A stretch of DNA of 64,000 nt, taken from the NCBI RefSeq assembly GCF_051401765.1, contig NW_027480422.1, positions 18,556,001 through 18,620,000 of the forward strand. The letters are read 5' to 3'. The DNA comes from Calliopsis andreniformis. Lineage: Eukaryota; Arthropoda; Insecta; Hymenoptera; Andrenidae. Each line of letters begins with the position of its first letter. The stretch's first letter is position 1. A program made the translations under genes and the position numbers. The notes under the pieces were generated by a model. It had not been told where the DNA came from. It saw only the letters and a program-made list of their open reading frames with translations, and ran no database searches. Below, one piece after another: positions 1-12,933 of this stretch.

Positions 1-1050
1 GATGGTCATTTCTACGTTCCGGGCTACCAAGGCTTCACTCTAGGGCGTTGCTCCACCAGATCGAATAGTTAGCGCCTAGGAAGTCAACGCCAGAAGCATA
101 AAATACAATGAAAATACAACAGTCTTTCCATCCTATAACAGGAATAATTGCAACCAGTGTGAATGTGATGCTCTTTTCTATGTTGCGGGCAACCTAGGAT
201 TCACTCTAGGGCGGTGCTCCACCACAGCAAATAGTTAGGGCCTAAAAAGTCGACGCCAGAAGCATAAAATACAATATAAATATAATAGCTTTTCCATCGT
301 ATAAAATGTATATTTGCAAACAGTATGAAAGTAGTGGACATTTCTACGTTCCGGCAACCTATACTTAACTTGAGGGCGTTGCTCCACCAGATCGAATAGT
401 TAGGGACTTCGAATTCAACGCCAGAAGCATAAAATGCAATATAAATACAACAGCTTTTCCATCGTATAACAGGAAAGTTGCAGCATGCGTGAAGGTAATG
501 TTCATTTCCACGTCCCGGGCAATCTAGGCTTCACTCTAGGGCGTTGCTCCACTAGATCGAATAGTGAGGGCCTGAGAAAACAACGCCAGAAGCATAAAAT
601 ACAATATAAATACAACAGATTTTCCATCGTATAACAGTAATAATTGCAACCATTGTGAAAGATATGGTCACTTCTACGTTCCGGGCAACCTAGGCTTCAC
701 TCTAGGGCGTTGCTCCACCACATCGAATAGCTACGGCCTTAGAAGTCAACGCCAGAAGCATAAAATACAATATAAATACAACAGTTTTTCATCGTATAAA
801 ACGAATAATTGCAACCAGTATGAAAGTTATGGTCATTTCTTCGTTCCGGGCAACCTAGGCTTCATACTCGGGCGTTGCTCCACCACATCGATTAGCTACG
901 GAATCAGACGTCAACGCCTGAAGCATAAAATACAATAAAAATACAAAAGTTTTTTCATCGTTTAAGAGGAATGGTTGCAACAAGCATGAAGGTAATGGAC
1001 ATTTCTACGTTCCGGGCAACCTAGGCTTCACTCTAGGGCGTTGCTCCACC
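1..1050 (-). repeat. Segmental duplication A, copy 1
   Basis: Bases 1 to about 1,050 recur at 2,322-3,536 with only scattered substitutions, for example GATGGTCATT here against GATGGTCAGA there. The offset is 2,321 bp (14 monomers) up to about 710 and 2,486 bp after that, because copy 2 carries one extra monomer. Both copies share rare variants such as CCGGCAACCTATACTTAAC and CTATGTTGCGGG, so they derive from one recent event. The left end lies outside the window. Confidence 0.88.
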
Positions 1051-1290
1051 AGATCGAATTGTTACGGCCTTAGAAATGAACGCCAGAAGCATAAAATACA
1101 ATATAAATACAACAGTTTTTCCATCGCATAACATGAATAATTGCAACCAGTGTGAAAGATATGGTCATTTCCACGTTCCGGGCAACTTAGGCTTCACTCT
1201 AGGGCGTTGGTCCTCCAGATCCAATAGTCAGGGCCTAAGAAGTCAACGCCAGAAACACCAAATACAAACCAAATACAACAGATTTTCCAT
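1010..1290 (-). repeat. Five-monomer local duplication, copy 1
   Basis: The run from the TTAGAAATGAACGCC variant through CATCGCATAACATG to TTGGTCCTCCAGATCC recurs at about 1,840-2,120, an offset of 830 bp or five monomers. Shared rare variants (GAAATGAAC, CGCATAACATG, GGTCCTCC) link the copies. They differ at a few sites, such as CTCTAGGGCG here against CTCTATTGTG there. Confidence 0.75.
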
Positions 1291-1839
1291 CGGATGAAAA
1301 GAATAATTGCAACCAGTGTGAAAGTAATGGTCATTTCTACGTTTCGGGCAACATAGGCTTCACTCTTGGACGTTGCCACACGAGATCGAATAGCTAGGGC
1401 CTTAGAAGACAACGCCAGAAGCATAAAATATAATATAAATACAACAGTTTTTCCGTCGTATAGCATGAATAATTCCAACCAGAGTGAAAGTAATGGTCAT
1501 TTCTACGTTTCGACCAACCTAGGCATCTCTCTAGGGCGGTGATCCACCAGACCAAATAGTTAGGGCCTAAAAAGTCCACGCCAGAAGCATAAAATGCAAT
1601 ATAAATATAACAGCTTTTCCATCGTATATAATGTATATTTGCAAACAGTATGAAAGTAATGGACATTTCTACGTTCCGGGCAACCTAGGCTTAACCTTAG
1701 GGCGTTGCTCCACCAGATCGAATAGTTAGGGACTTAGAATTCAACGCCAGAAACATAAAATACAACATAAGTACAACAGCTTTTCCATCGTATAAAATGA
1801 ATAATTGCAGCCAGTGTGAAAGTGATGGTCATTTCTACG

Positions 1840-2120
1840 TTCCGGGCGACCTAGACTTCACTCTAGGGCGTTGCTCCACCAGATCGAATTGTTAGGGCCT
1901 TAGAAATGAACGCCAGAAGCATAAAATACAATATAAATACAACAGTTATTCCATCGCATAACATGAATAATTGCAACCAGTGTGAAAGATATGGTCATTT
2001 CTACGTTCCGGGCAGCTTAGGCTTCACTCTATTGTGTTGGTCCTCCAGATCCAATAGTTAGGGCCTAAGAAGTCAACGCCAGAAACACAAAACACAAACC
2101 AAATACAACAGATTTTCCGT
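1840..2120 (-). repeat. Five-monomer local duplication, copy 2
   Basis: This is the partner of 1,010-1,290 at an offset of 830 bp. It has the same diagnostic variants, plus private changes such as CAGTTATTCC and CTCTATTGTG. No gene is present. Confidence 0.75.
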
Positions 2121-2321
2121 CGTATAAAACGAATAATTGCAACCAGTGTGAAAGTAATGGTCATTTCTACGTTCCGGGCAACCTAGGCTTCACTCTAGGG
2201 CGTTGTTCCACCAGATCGAATAGTTAGGGCCTAAGAAGTCAACGCAAGAAGCATAAAATACAATATAAATACAACAGTTTTTCCATCGTATAAAATGATT
2301 AATTGCAACCAGTGTGAAGGT

Positions 2322-3536
2322 GATGGTCAGATCTACGTTCCGGGCTACCAAGGCTTCACTCTAGGGCGTTGCTCCACCAGATCGAATAGTTAGCGCCTAG
2401 GAAGTCAACGCCAGAAGCATAAAATACAATGAAAATACAACAGTCTTTCCATCCTATAACAGGAATAATTGCAACCAGTGTGAAGGTGATGTTCTTTTCT
2501 ATGTTGCGGGCAACCTAGGATTCACTCTAGGGCGGTGCTCCACCACAGCAAATAGTTAGAGCCTAAAAAGTCGACGCCAGAAGCATAAAATACAATATAA
2601 ATATAATAGCTTTTCCATCGTATAAAATGTATATTTGCAAACAGTATGAAAGTAGTGGACATTTCTACGTTCCGGCAACCTATACTTAACTTGAGGGCGT
2701 TGCTCCACCAGATCGAATAGTTAGGGACTTCGAATTCAACGCCAGAAGCATAAAATGCAATATAAATACAACAGCTTTTCCATCGTATAACAGGAAAGTT
2801 GCAGCATGCGTGAAGGTAATGTTCATTTCCACGTCCCGGGCAATCTAGGCTTCACTCTAGGGCGTTGCTCCACTAGATCGAATAGTGAGGGCCTGAGAAA
2901 ACAACGCCAGAAGCATAAAATACAATATAAATACAACAGATTTTCCATCGTATAACAGTAATAATTGCAACCATTGTGAAAGATATGGTCACTTCTACGT
3001 TCCGGGCAACCTAGGCTTCACTCTAGGGCGTTGGTACACCAGATCCAATAGATAGGGCCTAAGAAGTCAACGCCAGGAGCACCAAATACAAAACAAATAC
3101 AACAGTTTTTCCATCGTATAAAACGAATAATTGGAACCAGTGTGAAAGTAATGGTCATTTCTACGTTCCTGGCTCCTAGGCTTCACTCTAGGGCGTTGCT
3201 CCACCACATCGAATAGCTACGGCCTTAGAAGTCAACGCCAGAAGCATAAAATACAATATAAATACAACAGTTTTTCATCGTATAAAACGAATAATTGCAA
3301 CCAGTATGAAAGTTATGGTCATTTCTTCGTTCCGGGCAACCTAGGCTTCATACTCGGGCGTTGCTCCACCACATCGATTAGCTACGGCCTCAGACGTCAA
3401 CGCCTGAAGCATAAAATACAATAAAAATACAAAAGTTTTTTCATCGTTTAAGAGGAATGGTTGCAACAAGCATGAAGGTAATGGACATTTCTACGTTCCG
3501 GGCAACCTAGGCTTCACTCTAGGGCGTTGCTCCACC
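2322..3536 (-). repeat. Segmental duplication A, copy 2, with one extra monomer
   Basis: This is the partner of 1-1,050. One additional monomer (about 3,030-3,196, marked by TTGGTACACCAGATCC and the short core TTCCTGGCTCCTAGG) interrupts the match and shifts the offset from 2,321 to 2,486 bp. Homology ends just after TTGCTCCACCA, near 3,536, where this copy reads CATCGAATACC and the other reads GATCGAATTG. Confidence 0.87.
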
Positions 3537-6500
3537 ACATCGAATACCTAAGGCCTTAGAAGTCAACGCCAGAAGCATAAAATACAATATAAATACAACA
3601 GTTTTTCCATCGTATAAAATGAATAATTGCAGCCAGTGTGAAAGTGATGGTCATTTCTACGTTCCGGGCAACCAAGGCTTCACTCTAGGGCGTTGCTCCA
3701 CCAGATCGAATAGTTAGGGCCTAAGAAGTCAACGCCAGAAGCATAAAGTACAATATAAGTACAACAGTTTTTCCATCGTATAACAGGAATAACTACAACC
3801 AGTGTGAGAGATATGGTCATTTCTACGTTCCGGCCAGCCTAGGCTTCACTCTAGGCCGTTGGTCCACCAGATCCAGTAGTTAGGGCCTAAGAAGTCAGCG
3901 CCAGAAGCACCAGATACAAAATAAATACAACAGTTTTTCCATCGTATAAAACGAATAATTGCAACCAGTGTGAAGGTGATGCTCTTTTCTATATTCCGGG
4001 CAACCTAGGCATCACTCTAGGGCGGTGCTCCACCAGATGAAATAGTTAGGGCCTAAAAAGTCAACGCCAGAAGCATAAAATACAATATAAATATAACAGC
4101 TTTTCCATCGTATATAATGTATATTTGCAAACAGTATGAAAGTAATGTACATTTCTACGTTCCGGGCAACCTAGGCTTAACTTTAAGGCGTTGCTCCACC
4201 AGATCGAATAGTTAGGGACTTCGAATTCAACGCCAGAAGCATAAAATACAATATAAATACAACGGCTTTTCCATCGTATAACAAGAAAGTTGAAACAAGC
4301 GTGAAGGTAATGTTCATTTCCACGTCCCGGGCAATCTAGGTTTCACTCTAGAGCGTTGGTCCACCAGATCCAATAGTTAGGGCCTAAGAAGTCAACGCCA
4401 GGAGCACCAAATTCAAAACAAATACAACAGCTTTTCCATCGTATAAAGCGAATAATTGCAACCAGTGTGAAGGTAATGGTCATTTCTACGTTCCTGGCAC
4501 CTAGGCTTCACTCTAGTTCGTTTTTCCACAAGATCGAATAGTTAGCGCCTAAGAAGTCAATGCCAGAAGCATAAAATACAATAGAAATTCAACAGTTTTT
4601 CCACCGTATTACAGGAATAATTGCAACCAGTGTGAAAGATATGGTCATTTCTATGTTCCGGGCAACCTAGGCTCCACTCTAGGGCGTTGCTCCAACAAAT
4701 TGAATAGCTAGGGCCTCAGAAGTCAACGCCCGAAGCATAAAATACAATAAAAAGACAACAGTTTTTCACCGTATATCAGGAATAATTGCAACCAGAGTGA
4801 AAGTCATGGTCATTTCTACGTTCCGGGCGACCAAGGCTTCACTCTGGGGCGTTGGTCCACCAGATCGAAAAGCTACGGCCTAAGAAGTCAACGCCAGAAG
4901 GATAAAATACAATATAAATACAATAGCTTTTCCATCGTCTAAACCGAATAATTGCACGAGTGTGAAAGGTATGGTCATTTCTACGTTCCGGGCAACCTAG
5001 GCTCCACTCTAGGCCGTTGCTCCACCAGATCGAATAGCTAGGGCCTAAGAAGTCAACCCCCGAAACATAAAATACAATAAAAATACAAAAGTTTTTCCGT
5101 CGTATAACGGTAATAATTGGAACCAGTATGAAAGCTATGGTCATTTCTACGTTCCGGGCAACCTAGGCTTCACCCTAGGGCGTTGCTCCACCAGATCCAA
5201 TAGTTAGGGCCTTAGAAGTCAACGCCCGAAACATAAAGTACAATAAAAATACAACAGTTTTTCATCGTATAATAGGAATAATTGCAACCAGCGTGAAAGT
5301 AATGGCCATTTCTACGAACCGGGCAACCTAGGCTTCACTCGAGGGGGTTGCTCCACCACATCGAATAGCTACGGCCTTAGAAGTCAACGCCAGAAGCATA
5401 AAATACAATATAAATACAGCAGCTTTTCCATCGTATAACAGGAATAACTGCAACCAGTATTAAACTAATGGTCATTTCTACGTTTCGGGCAACCTTGGCT
5501 CCACTCTAGGGCGTTGCTCCAACAAATTGAATAGCTAGGGCCTCAGAAGTCAACGCCAGAAGCATAAAATACAATAAAAATGCAACAGTTTTTCCATCGT
5601 ATAACAGGAAAGCTGCAACCAGTGTGAAAGTACTTGTCATTTCTATGTTCCCGGTAACCTAGGCTTCACTCTAGGGCGTTGGTCCACCAGATCCAATGGT
5701 TAGGGCCTAAGAAGTCAGCGCCAGAAGCATAAAATACAAAATAGATACAACATTTTTTCCATCGTATATAATGTATATTTGCAAACAGTGTGAAAGTAAA
5801 GGTCGTTTCTACGTTCCGGGCAACCTAGGCTTAACTGTGGGGCGTTGCTTGACCAGATCGCACAGTTAGGGACATAGAATTTAACGCCAGAAGCATAAAA
5901 TACAATAAAGATGCATCAGTATTTCCATCGTATAACAGGAATAACTGCAACCAGTGTGAAGGTAATGGTGTTTTCTACGTTCCTGGCAACCTAGGCTTCA
6001 CTACAGGGCGGTGCTCCACCTGATCAAATAGTTAGGGCGTAAGAAGTCAACGCCAGAAGCATAAAATACAACATAAGTACAACAGTTTTTCCATCGTATA
6101 ACAGGAATAATTGCAACCAGTGTGAAAGTACAGGTCATTTCTACGTTCCGGGCAACCTAGGCTTCGCTTAAGGCCGTTGCGCCACCAGATCGAATAGCTA
6201 GGGACTTAGAATTCAACGCCAGAAACATAAAATACAACATTTGTACAACAGTTTTTCCATCGTATAACCGGAATAATTGCAACCAGTGTGAAAGTAATGG
6301 CCATTTCTACGTTCCGGGCAACCTAGGCTTCACCCTAGAGCGTTGCTCCACCGCATCGAATAGCTAGGGCCTTAGAAGTCAACGCCTGAAGCATAAAATA
6401 CAATAATAATACAACAGCTTTTCCATCGTATAAAACGAATAATGGCAATCCGTATGAAAGTTATGGTCATTTCTACGTTCCGGGCAACCTAGGCTTCACC

Positions 6501-7169
6501 CTAGGGCGTTGTTCCACCAGATCGTTCAGTTAGGACCTAAGACGTCTACGCCAGAAGCATAAAATACAATATAAATGCAACAGCTATTCCATCGTATATC
6601 AGGAATCACTGCAAACAGTGTGTAAGATATGGTCATTTCTACGTCCCGGGCAACCTAGGCTTCACTCTAGGGTGTTGCTCGACCACCTCGAATTGCTATG
6701 GCCTTAGAAGTCAACGCCAGAAGCATTAAATACTATATAAATACAACATCTTATCCACCGTATAACAGGAATAATTGCAAACAGTGTGAAAGACATGGTC
6801 ATTCCTACGTTCCGGGCAACCTAGGCTTCCCTCTAGGGCGTTACTCCACCACATCGAATAGCTACGGCCTTAGGAGTCAACGCCAGAGGCATAAAATACA
6901 AATAAATACAACAGTTTTTCCATCGTATAACAGGAATAATTGCAACCACAGTGAAGGTGATGGTCATCTCTACGTTCCGGGCAACCTAGGCTTCACTCTA
7001 GGGCGTTGGTCCACCAGATCGAATAGCTAGGGACTTAGATGCCAACGCCAGAAGCATAAAGTAAAATAAAAGTACTACAGTTTTTCCATCCTATAAAACG
7101 AATAATTGCAACCAGTATGAATGTTATGGTCATTTCTACGTACCGGGCAACCTAGGCTTCACTCTAGAG
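3537..7169 (-). repeat. Diverged satellite monomers
   Basis: This is a continuous run of about 22 monomers with no insertion. Individual copies vary in the A-rich tract (ATACAATATAAATACAAC or ATACAATAAAAATACAAC) and in the GGCGTTGNTCCACCAGATCG segment. I saw no gene, RNA or mobile element here. Confidence 0.9.
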
Positions 7170-7435
7170 CGTTGCTCCACCAGAACGTATGGTTAGGGCC
7201 TTAGATGTCAACGCCCGAAGCATAAAATACAAAATAAATACAGCAGTTTTTCCATTGTATAAAACGAATAATTGCAACCAGTGTTAAAGTTATGGTCATT
7301 TCTACGTTCCGGGCAACCTAGGCTTAACTCCAGGGCGTTGCTCCACCAGATCGAATAGTTTGGGACTTTGAATACAACGCCAGAAGCATAAAATACAATA
7401 AAAATGCAACAGTTTTTCCATCGTATAACAGGAAT
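7170..7435 (-). repeat. Four-monomer local duplication, copy 1
   Basis: This run contains TTAGATGTCAACGCCCG, CCATTGTATAAAACG, CAGTGTTAAAGTTATGG and GGACTTTGAATACAACGCC. It recurs at about 7,833-8,098, an offset of 663 bp or four monomers. The shared rare words show that the copies are related. Confidence 0.78.
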
Positions 7436-7832
7436 AACTGCAACCAGTGTGAAGGTAATGGTGTTTTCTACGTTCCGCGCAACCTAGGCTTCACTACAGG
7501 GCGGTGCTCCACCAGATCAAATAGTTAGGGACTAAGAAGTCAACGCCAGAAGCATAAAATACAACATAAATACAACAGCTTTTCCATCATATATAATGTA
7601 TATTTGCAAACATTGTGAAAGTAACAGTCATTTCTACGTTCCCGGCAACCTAGGCTTCACTCTAGGGCGTTGCTCCACCAGATCAAATAGTTAGGGCCTA
7701 AGAAGGCAACGCCAGAAGAATAAAATACAACTTAAGTATAGCAGTATTTCCATCGTATAAAATGTATAATTGCAAGCAGTCTGAAGGTAATGGTCATTTC
7801 TACGTCCGGGCAACCTAGGCTTCACTCTAGAG

Positions 7833-8098
7833 CGTTGCTCCACGAGAACGAATAGTCAGGGCCTTAGATGTCCACGCCCGAAGCATAAAATACAAAATAA
7901 ATACAACAGTTTTTCCATTGTATAAAACGAATAATTGCAACCAGTGTTAAAGTTATGGTCATTTCTACGTTCCGGGCAACCTACGCTTAACTCCAAGGCG
8001 TTGCTCCACCAGATCGAATAGTTACGGACTTTGAATACAACGCCAGAAGCATAAAATACAATAAAAATGCAACAGTTTTTCCATCGTATAACAGGAAA
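7833..8098 (-). repeat. Four-monomer local duplication, copy 2
   Basis: This is the partner of 7,170-7,435. It has private changes such as AACCTACGCTTAACTCCAAGG and TTAGATGTCCACG. Homology to copy 1 ends where copy 1 reads GGAATAACTGC and this copy reads GGAAAGCTGC. Confidence 0.78.
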
Positions 8099-8527
8099 GC
8101 TGCAACCAGTGTGAAGGTACTGGTCATTTCTATGTTCCCGGTAACCTAGGCTTCGCTCTAGGGCCTTGCTCCACCAGATCGAATGGCTGGGGTCTTAGAA
8201 GTCAACGCCAGAAGCATAAAATACAATAAAAATGCAACAGTTTTTCCATCGTATAACGGGAGTAATTGCAACCATTGTGAAAGTGATGGTCATTTCTACG
8301 TTCCGGGCAGCCTAGGCTTCACTCTAGGGCGTTGTCCCACCAGATCGAATAATTAGGGCATAAGAAGTCAACGATAGAAGCATAAAATACAAAATAAAAA
8401 CAACAGTTCTTCCATCGCATAAAACGAATAATTGCAACCAGTGTGAAAGTGATGGTCATTTCTAAGATCCAGGCAAGCTAGGCTTCACTCTAGGGCGTTG
8501 CTCCACCAGATCGAATAGTTAGGGCCT

Positions 8528-9290
8528 AAGAAGTCATCGCCAGAAGCATAAAATACAATATAAATACAACAGCTTTTCCATCGTGTAAAACGGATAATTG
8601 CAGACAGTGTGAAGGTAATGGTCATGTCTACGTTCCGGGCAACCTAGGCTTCGCTCTAGGGCGTTGCTCCACCAGGTCGAATAGGTAGGGCCAAAGAGGT
8701 CAAAGCCCGAAGCATAAAATACAGTAAAGATACAACAGTTTTTCCATCGTATAACAGGAATAATTGCAACCAGTATGAAAGTGATGGTCATTTCTACGTT
8801 CCGGGCAACCGAGGCTTCAGTCTAGGGCGTTGCTCCACCAGATCGAAAAGTTAGGGCCTTAGAGGTCAACGCCCGAAGCATAAAGTACACAATAAATAGA
8901 ACAGTTTTTCCATTGTATAGCATGAATAATTGCAGCCAGTGTGAAAGTAATGGTCATTTCTACGATCCGGGCAACCTAGGTTTCACTCTAGGGCGGTGTT
9001 TTCCTTAGATCGAATAGTTAGGGCCTAAGAAGTCAACGCCAGAAGCACAAAATACAATAAAAATACAACAGTCTTTCCATCGTATGAAACGAATAATTGC
9101 AACCAGTGTGAAGGTTATGGTCATATCTACGTTCCGGGCAACCTAGGCTTGACACTAAGGCGTTGCTCCACCAGGTCGAATAGCTAGGGCCATAGAGATC
9201 AAAGCCCGAATCATAAAATACAGTAAAGATACAACAGTTTTTCCATCGTATAACAGGAATTATTGCAACCAGTGTGAACGTGCTTGTCAT
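8528..9290 (-). repeat. Three-monomer higher-order pair (offset ~499 bp)
   Basis: The segment near 8,534-8,791 resembles 9,033-9,290 at an offset of 499 bp, which is three monomers. Both share the variants CCACCAGGTCGAATAG, AGATCAAAGCCCG or AGGTCAAAGCCCG, and AAATACAGTAAAGATACAAC. Divergence is clearly greater than in the 13-36 kb domain, so this is an older higher-order arrangement. No gene is present. Confidence 0.7.
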
Positions 9291-10020
9291 TTCTACGTTC
9301 CGGGCAACCTATGCTTCACTCTAGGGCGTTGTTCCAACAGATCGAATAGTTAGGGCCTAAGAATTTAACGTCAGAAACATAAAATACATTATAAATACAA
9401 CAGTTTTTCCATCGTATAAGACGAATAATAGCAACCAGTGTGAAAGTTATGGTCATTTCTACGTTCCGGGCAACCTAGGCTTCACTCTAGGGCGTTGCTC
9501 CACCACATCGAATAGCTACGGCCTTAGAAGTCAACGCCAGAAGCATAAAATACAATAAAAATACAACAGTTTTTACATCGTATAGCATGAATGATTACAA
9601 CCAGAGTGAATGTAATGGTCATTTCGACGATCCGGGCAACCTAGGCTTCACTCTAGGGCGTTGCCCCAACAGATCGTATAGCTAGGGCCTTAGAAGTCAA
9701 CGCCCAAAGAATAAAATACAATAAAAATACAACACCTTTTCCATCGTATAACAGGAAGAACTTCAGCCTGTGTGAAAGTAATGGCCATTTCTACGTTACG
9801 GGTAACCTAGGCTGCACACGAGGGCGTTGCTCAACCAGATCGAATAGTTGGGGCCTAAGAAGTCAACGCCAGAAGCATAAAATACAAAATTAATACAATA
9901 GTTTTTCCATCGTATAAAACGAATAATTGCACGTGTGTGAAAGGTAAGGTCATTTCTACGTTCCCGCAAACCTAGTCTTCACTCTAGGGCGTTGCTCCAC
10001 CACATCTAGTAGCTACGGCC
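9291..10020 (-). repeat. Diverged satellite monomers
   Basis: About four and a half ordinary monomers with no insertion and no gene. Individual sites vary (for example ATCGTATAGCATGAATG near 9,580). Confidence 0.88.
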
Positions 10021-10352
10021 TTAGAAGTCAACGCCGGAAGCATAAAATACAATATAAATACAACACCTTTTCCGTCGTATAAGATGAATAATTGCAAACA
10101 GTGTCAAAGTAATGCTCATTTCTACATTCCGGGCAACATAGGCTTCACTCTGTGGCGTTGCTCCACCTGATCGAATAGCTACGGCCTTAGAAGTCAACGC
10201 CGGAAGCATAAAATACAATATAAATACAACACCTTTTCCGTCGTATAAAATGAATAATTGCAAACAGCGTCAAAGTAATGCTCATTTCTACATTCCGGGC
10301 AACATAGGCTTCACTCTGTGGCGTTGCTCCACCTAATCGAATAGCTACGGCC
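10021..10352 (-). repeat. Recent single-monomer tandem duplication
   Basis: Two adjacent 166-bp copies (10,021-10,186 and 10,187-10,352) differ at only about three sites: GTATAAGATG against GTATAAAATG, CAGTGTC against CAGCGTC, and CCACCTGATCG against CCACCTAATCG. They share the unusual variants CAACACCTTTTCCGTCG, TTCTACATTCC and CTCTGTGGCG. Neighbouring monomers differ much more, so this is one recent slippage or unequal-exchange event. Confidence 0.88.
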
Positions 10353-12608
10353 TTAGAAGTCAACGCCTGACGCATAAAATACAATAAAAATGCAAAAGCT
10401 TTTTCATCGTATAACAGGAATAATTGCAACAAGCGTGAAGGTAATGGTCATTTCTACGTTACGGGTAACCTAGGCTTCACTCTAGGGCGCTGCTCCACCA
10501 GATCGAATAGCTAGGGACTTAGAATTGTACGCCAGAAGGATAAAATACAATATAAGTTCACCAGTTTTTCCATCGTATAAAATGAATAATTGCAAACAGT
10601 GTGAAAGTAATGGTCATTCCTACGTTCCGGGTAACCTAGGCTTCACTCTAGGGCGTTGCTCCACCAGATCCAATAGTTAGGGACTACGAAGGCAACACCA
10701 GAAGAATAAAATACAATAAAAATACAACAGCCTTTCCATCGTATAACAGGAATAATTGCAACCACTCTGATGGTAATGGTCTTTTCTATGTTCCGGGCAA
10801 CTAGGCTTCACTCTAGGGCGGTGCTCCACCAGATCAAATAGCTAGGGCCGAAGACTTCAACGCCAGGAGCATAAAATACAATATAAATATAACAGCTCTT
10901 CCATTGTATATAACGTATATTTGGAAACAGTGTGAAAGTAATGGTCATTTCTACGTGCCGGGCAACCTAGGCTTAACCTTAGGGCGTTGCTCCACCAGAT
11001 CGAATTGTTAGGGCTTAGAATTCAACGCCAGAAGCATAAAATACAATAAAATCGCAACAGTTCTTCCATCGTGTAACAGGAATAATTGCAACCACTGTGA
11101 ACGTAATAGTCATTACTACGTTCCGGGCGACCTAGGCTTCACTCTAGGGCGTTGCTCCTCCAGATCGAATTGTTAGGGCCTTAGAAGTCAACGACAGAAG
11201 CATAAAATACAATATAAATACAACAGCTTTTCCGTCGTATAAAATGAATGATTGCAAACAGTGTGAAAGTAATGCTCATTTCTACATTCCTGGCAACATA
11301 GGCTTCACTCTAGGGCGTTGCTCCACCACATCGAATAGCTACGGCCTTAGAAGCCAACGCCTGAAGCATAAAATATAATAAAAATACAAAAGTTTTTTCA
11401 TCGCATAACAGGAGTAATTGCAACAAGCGTGAAGGTAATGGTCATTTCTACGTTCCGGGCAATTTAGGCTTCACTCTAGGGATTTGGTCCACCAGATCCA
11501 ATAGTTATGGCCTAAGAAGTCAACGCCAGAAGCACCAAATACAAAACAAATACAACAGTTTTTCCATCGTATGAAACGAATAATTGCAACCAGTATGAAA
11601 GTTATGGTCATTTCTACGTTCCGTGCAACCTAGGCTTCACCCTAGGGCGTTGCTCCACCAAATCGAATAGCTAGAGCCTTAGAAGTCAACGCCCGAAGCA
11701 TAACACACAATAAAAATACAACAGCTTTTCCATCGTTTAAAAGGAATAATTGCAACCAGAGTAAAAGTGAAAGTCACTTCTACGTTGCGGGCAACCTAGG
11801 CTTCACTCTAGGGCGTTGTTCCACTAGATCGAATACCTAGGGCCTAAGAAGTCAACGCCAGAAGCATAAAATACAATATAAATACAACAGTTTTTCCATC
11901 GTATGAAACGAATAATTGCAACCAGTATGAAAGTTATGGTCTTTTCTACGTTCCGGGCAACCTAGGCTTCACCGTAGGGCGTTGCTCCACCAAATCGAAT
12001 AGTTAGGGCCTTAGAAGTCAACGCCCGAAGCATAAAATACTATACAAATACAACAGTTATTCCATCGTATTTCAGAAATAATTACAACCAGTGTGAACGT
12101 AATGGGCATTTCTACGTTCCGTGCAAACTAGGCTTCAATCTAGGGCGCTGCTCCACCAGGTCGAATAGATAGCGCCTTAGAAAACAACTCCAGACGCATA
12201 AAATACAATAAAGATACAACAGTTTTTCCATCGTATAGAATGAATAATTGCATACAGTGTGAAAGTAATGGTCATTCCTACGTTCCGGGCAACCTAGGCT
12301 TCACTCTAGGGCGTTGCTCCACCACATCTAGTAGCTACGGCCTTAGAAGTCAACGCCGGAAGCATAAAATACAATATAAATACAACAGCTTTTCCGTCGT
12401 ATAAAATGAATAATTGCAACCAGTGTGAAAGTGATGCTCATTTCTACGTTCCGGGCAGCCTAGGCTTCACTCTAGGGCGTTGCCCCACAAGGCCGAATAG
12501 CTAGGATCTTTGAAGTGTTCGCCAGAAGCATAAAATAGTATCAAAATACACAGTTTTTCCATCGTATAACTGGAATAATTGCAACCAGTGTGAAAGTAAT
12601 GGTCATCT
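10353..12608 (-). repeat. Diverged satellite monomers up to the inversion
   Basis: About 13.5 further monomers in the block-1 orientation. Those close to the switch point carry extra changes, for example CCCCACAAGGCCGAATAGC and GATCTTTGAAGTGTTCGCC near 12,480-12,520. No gene, RNA or insertion was seen. Confidence 0.88.
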
Positions 12609-12715
12609 CTACGTTCCGGGCAACCTAGGGTTCACTCTAGGGCGTTGCTCTACCAGATGGATGAGTTTGGTCCTTAGAAATTAACGCCAGAAGTTTAAAA
12701 TACAAAATAAATACC
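12609..12715 (-). repeat. Left arm of inverted repeat at the array switch
   Basis: This 107-bp arm is the reverse complement of 12,934-13,040 with no net indel and about nine mismatches (roughly 92% identity by eye). Both arms share the private variants CTAGGGTTCACTC (usual form CTAGGCTTCACTC), CCAGATGGATGAGTTTGG (usual form CCAGATCGAATAGTTAGG) and an altered A-rich tract. The two halves are therefore more closely related to each other than to ordinary monomers. The arm ends at ATACC, after which the sequence reads AGAACTTTCACAC in the opposite orientation. Confidence 0.86.
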
Positions 12716-12933
12716 AGAACTTTCACACTGGTTGCAATTATTCCTGTTATACGATGGAAAAACAGTTGTATGTTCATTGTATCTTATGCTTCGTCCGTTG
12801 ACTTCTAAGGCCCTGGCTATTCGATCTGGTGGAGTAGCGCTCTAGAGTGATGCCTAGGCTGCTCGAAACGTAGAAATGACCATTAGATTGACACTCGTTG
12901 CATCAGTTCCTGTCATACGTCTCGCAAACCTGC
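12716..12933 (+). repeat. Spacer between the inverted arms
   Basis: About 1.3 plus-orientation monomers start partway through a unit at ACTTTCACACTGGTTGC. The first copy looks ordinary. The end carries the divergent words CATTAGATTGACACTCG and GCATCAGTTCCTGTCATACG that mark the switch region. The inverted arms with this 218-bp spacer could form a large hairpin. Confidence 0.8.

Larger units (their letters stand above)
1..12715 (-). repeat. Satellite array block 1, ~166-bp monomer, inverted relative to the rest
   Basis: About 76 head-to-tail copies of a ~166-bp monomer fill this block. The period can be read from successive occurrences of the word TTCCGGGCAACCTAGG, which returns every 165-167 bases. 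Each monomer holds, in plus-strand order, a CCGGGCAACCTAGG core, CTCTAGGGCGTTG, a CCAGATCGAATAG segment, a CAACGCCAGAAGCATAAAA segment, an A-rich stretch, CCATCGTATAA, then TTGCAACCAGTGTGAAAG. These are reverse complements of the monomers to the right of 12,716. Copies differ by substitutions and small indels, so the block is older or less homogenised than 13-36 kb, although it contains some recent local duplications. No gene is supported anywhere in it. Open frames of 61-110 codons here are chance frames. It is probably heterochromatic or centromere-associated DNA, which is an inference from the array structure. Confidence 0.96.

Noticed and set aside
1..12715. CRISPR-like regular repeats
   Set aside because: Repeats are contiguous at about 166 bp with no unique spacers between them, and all parts of the unit recur.
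1..12715. Telomere-like GTTAGGG words
   Set aside because: They occur once per monomer as part of GTTAGGGCC and never in tandem runs.
12716..12933. A mobile element as the cause of the orientation switch
   Set aside because: Every base at the junction can be read as satellite in one orientation or the other, with no extra DNA.
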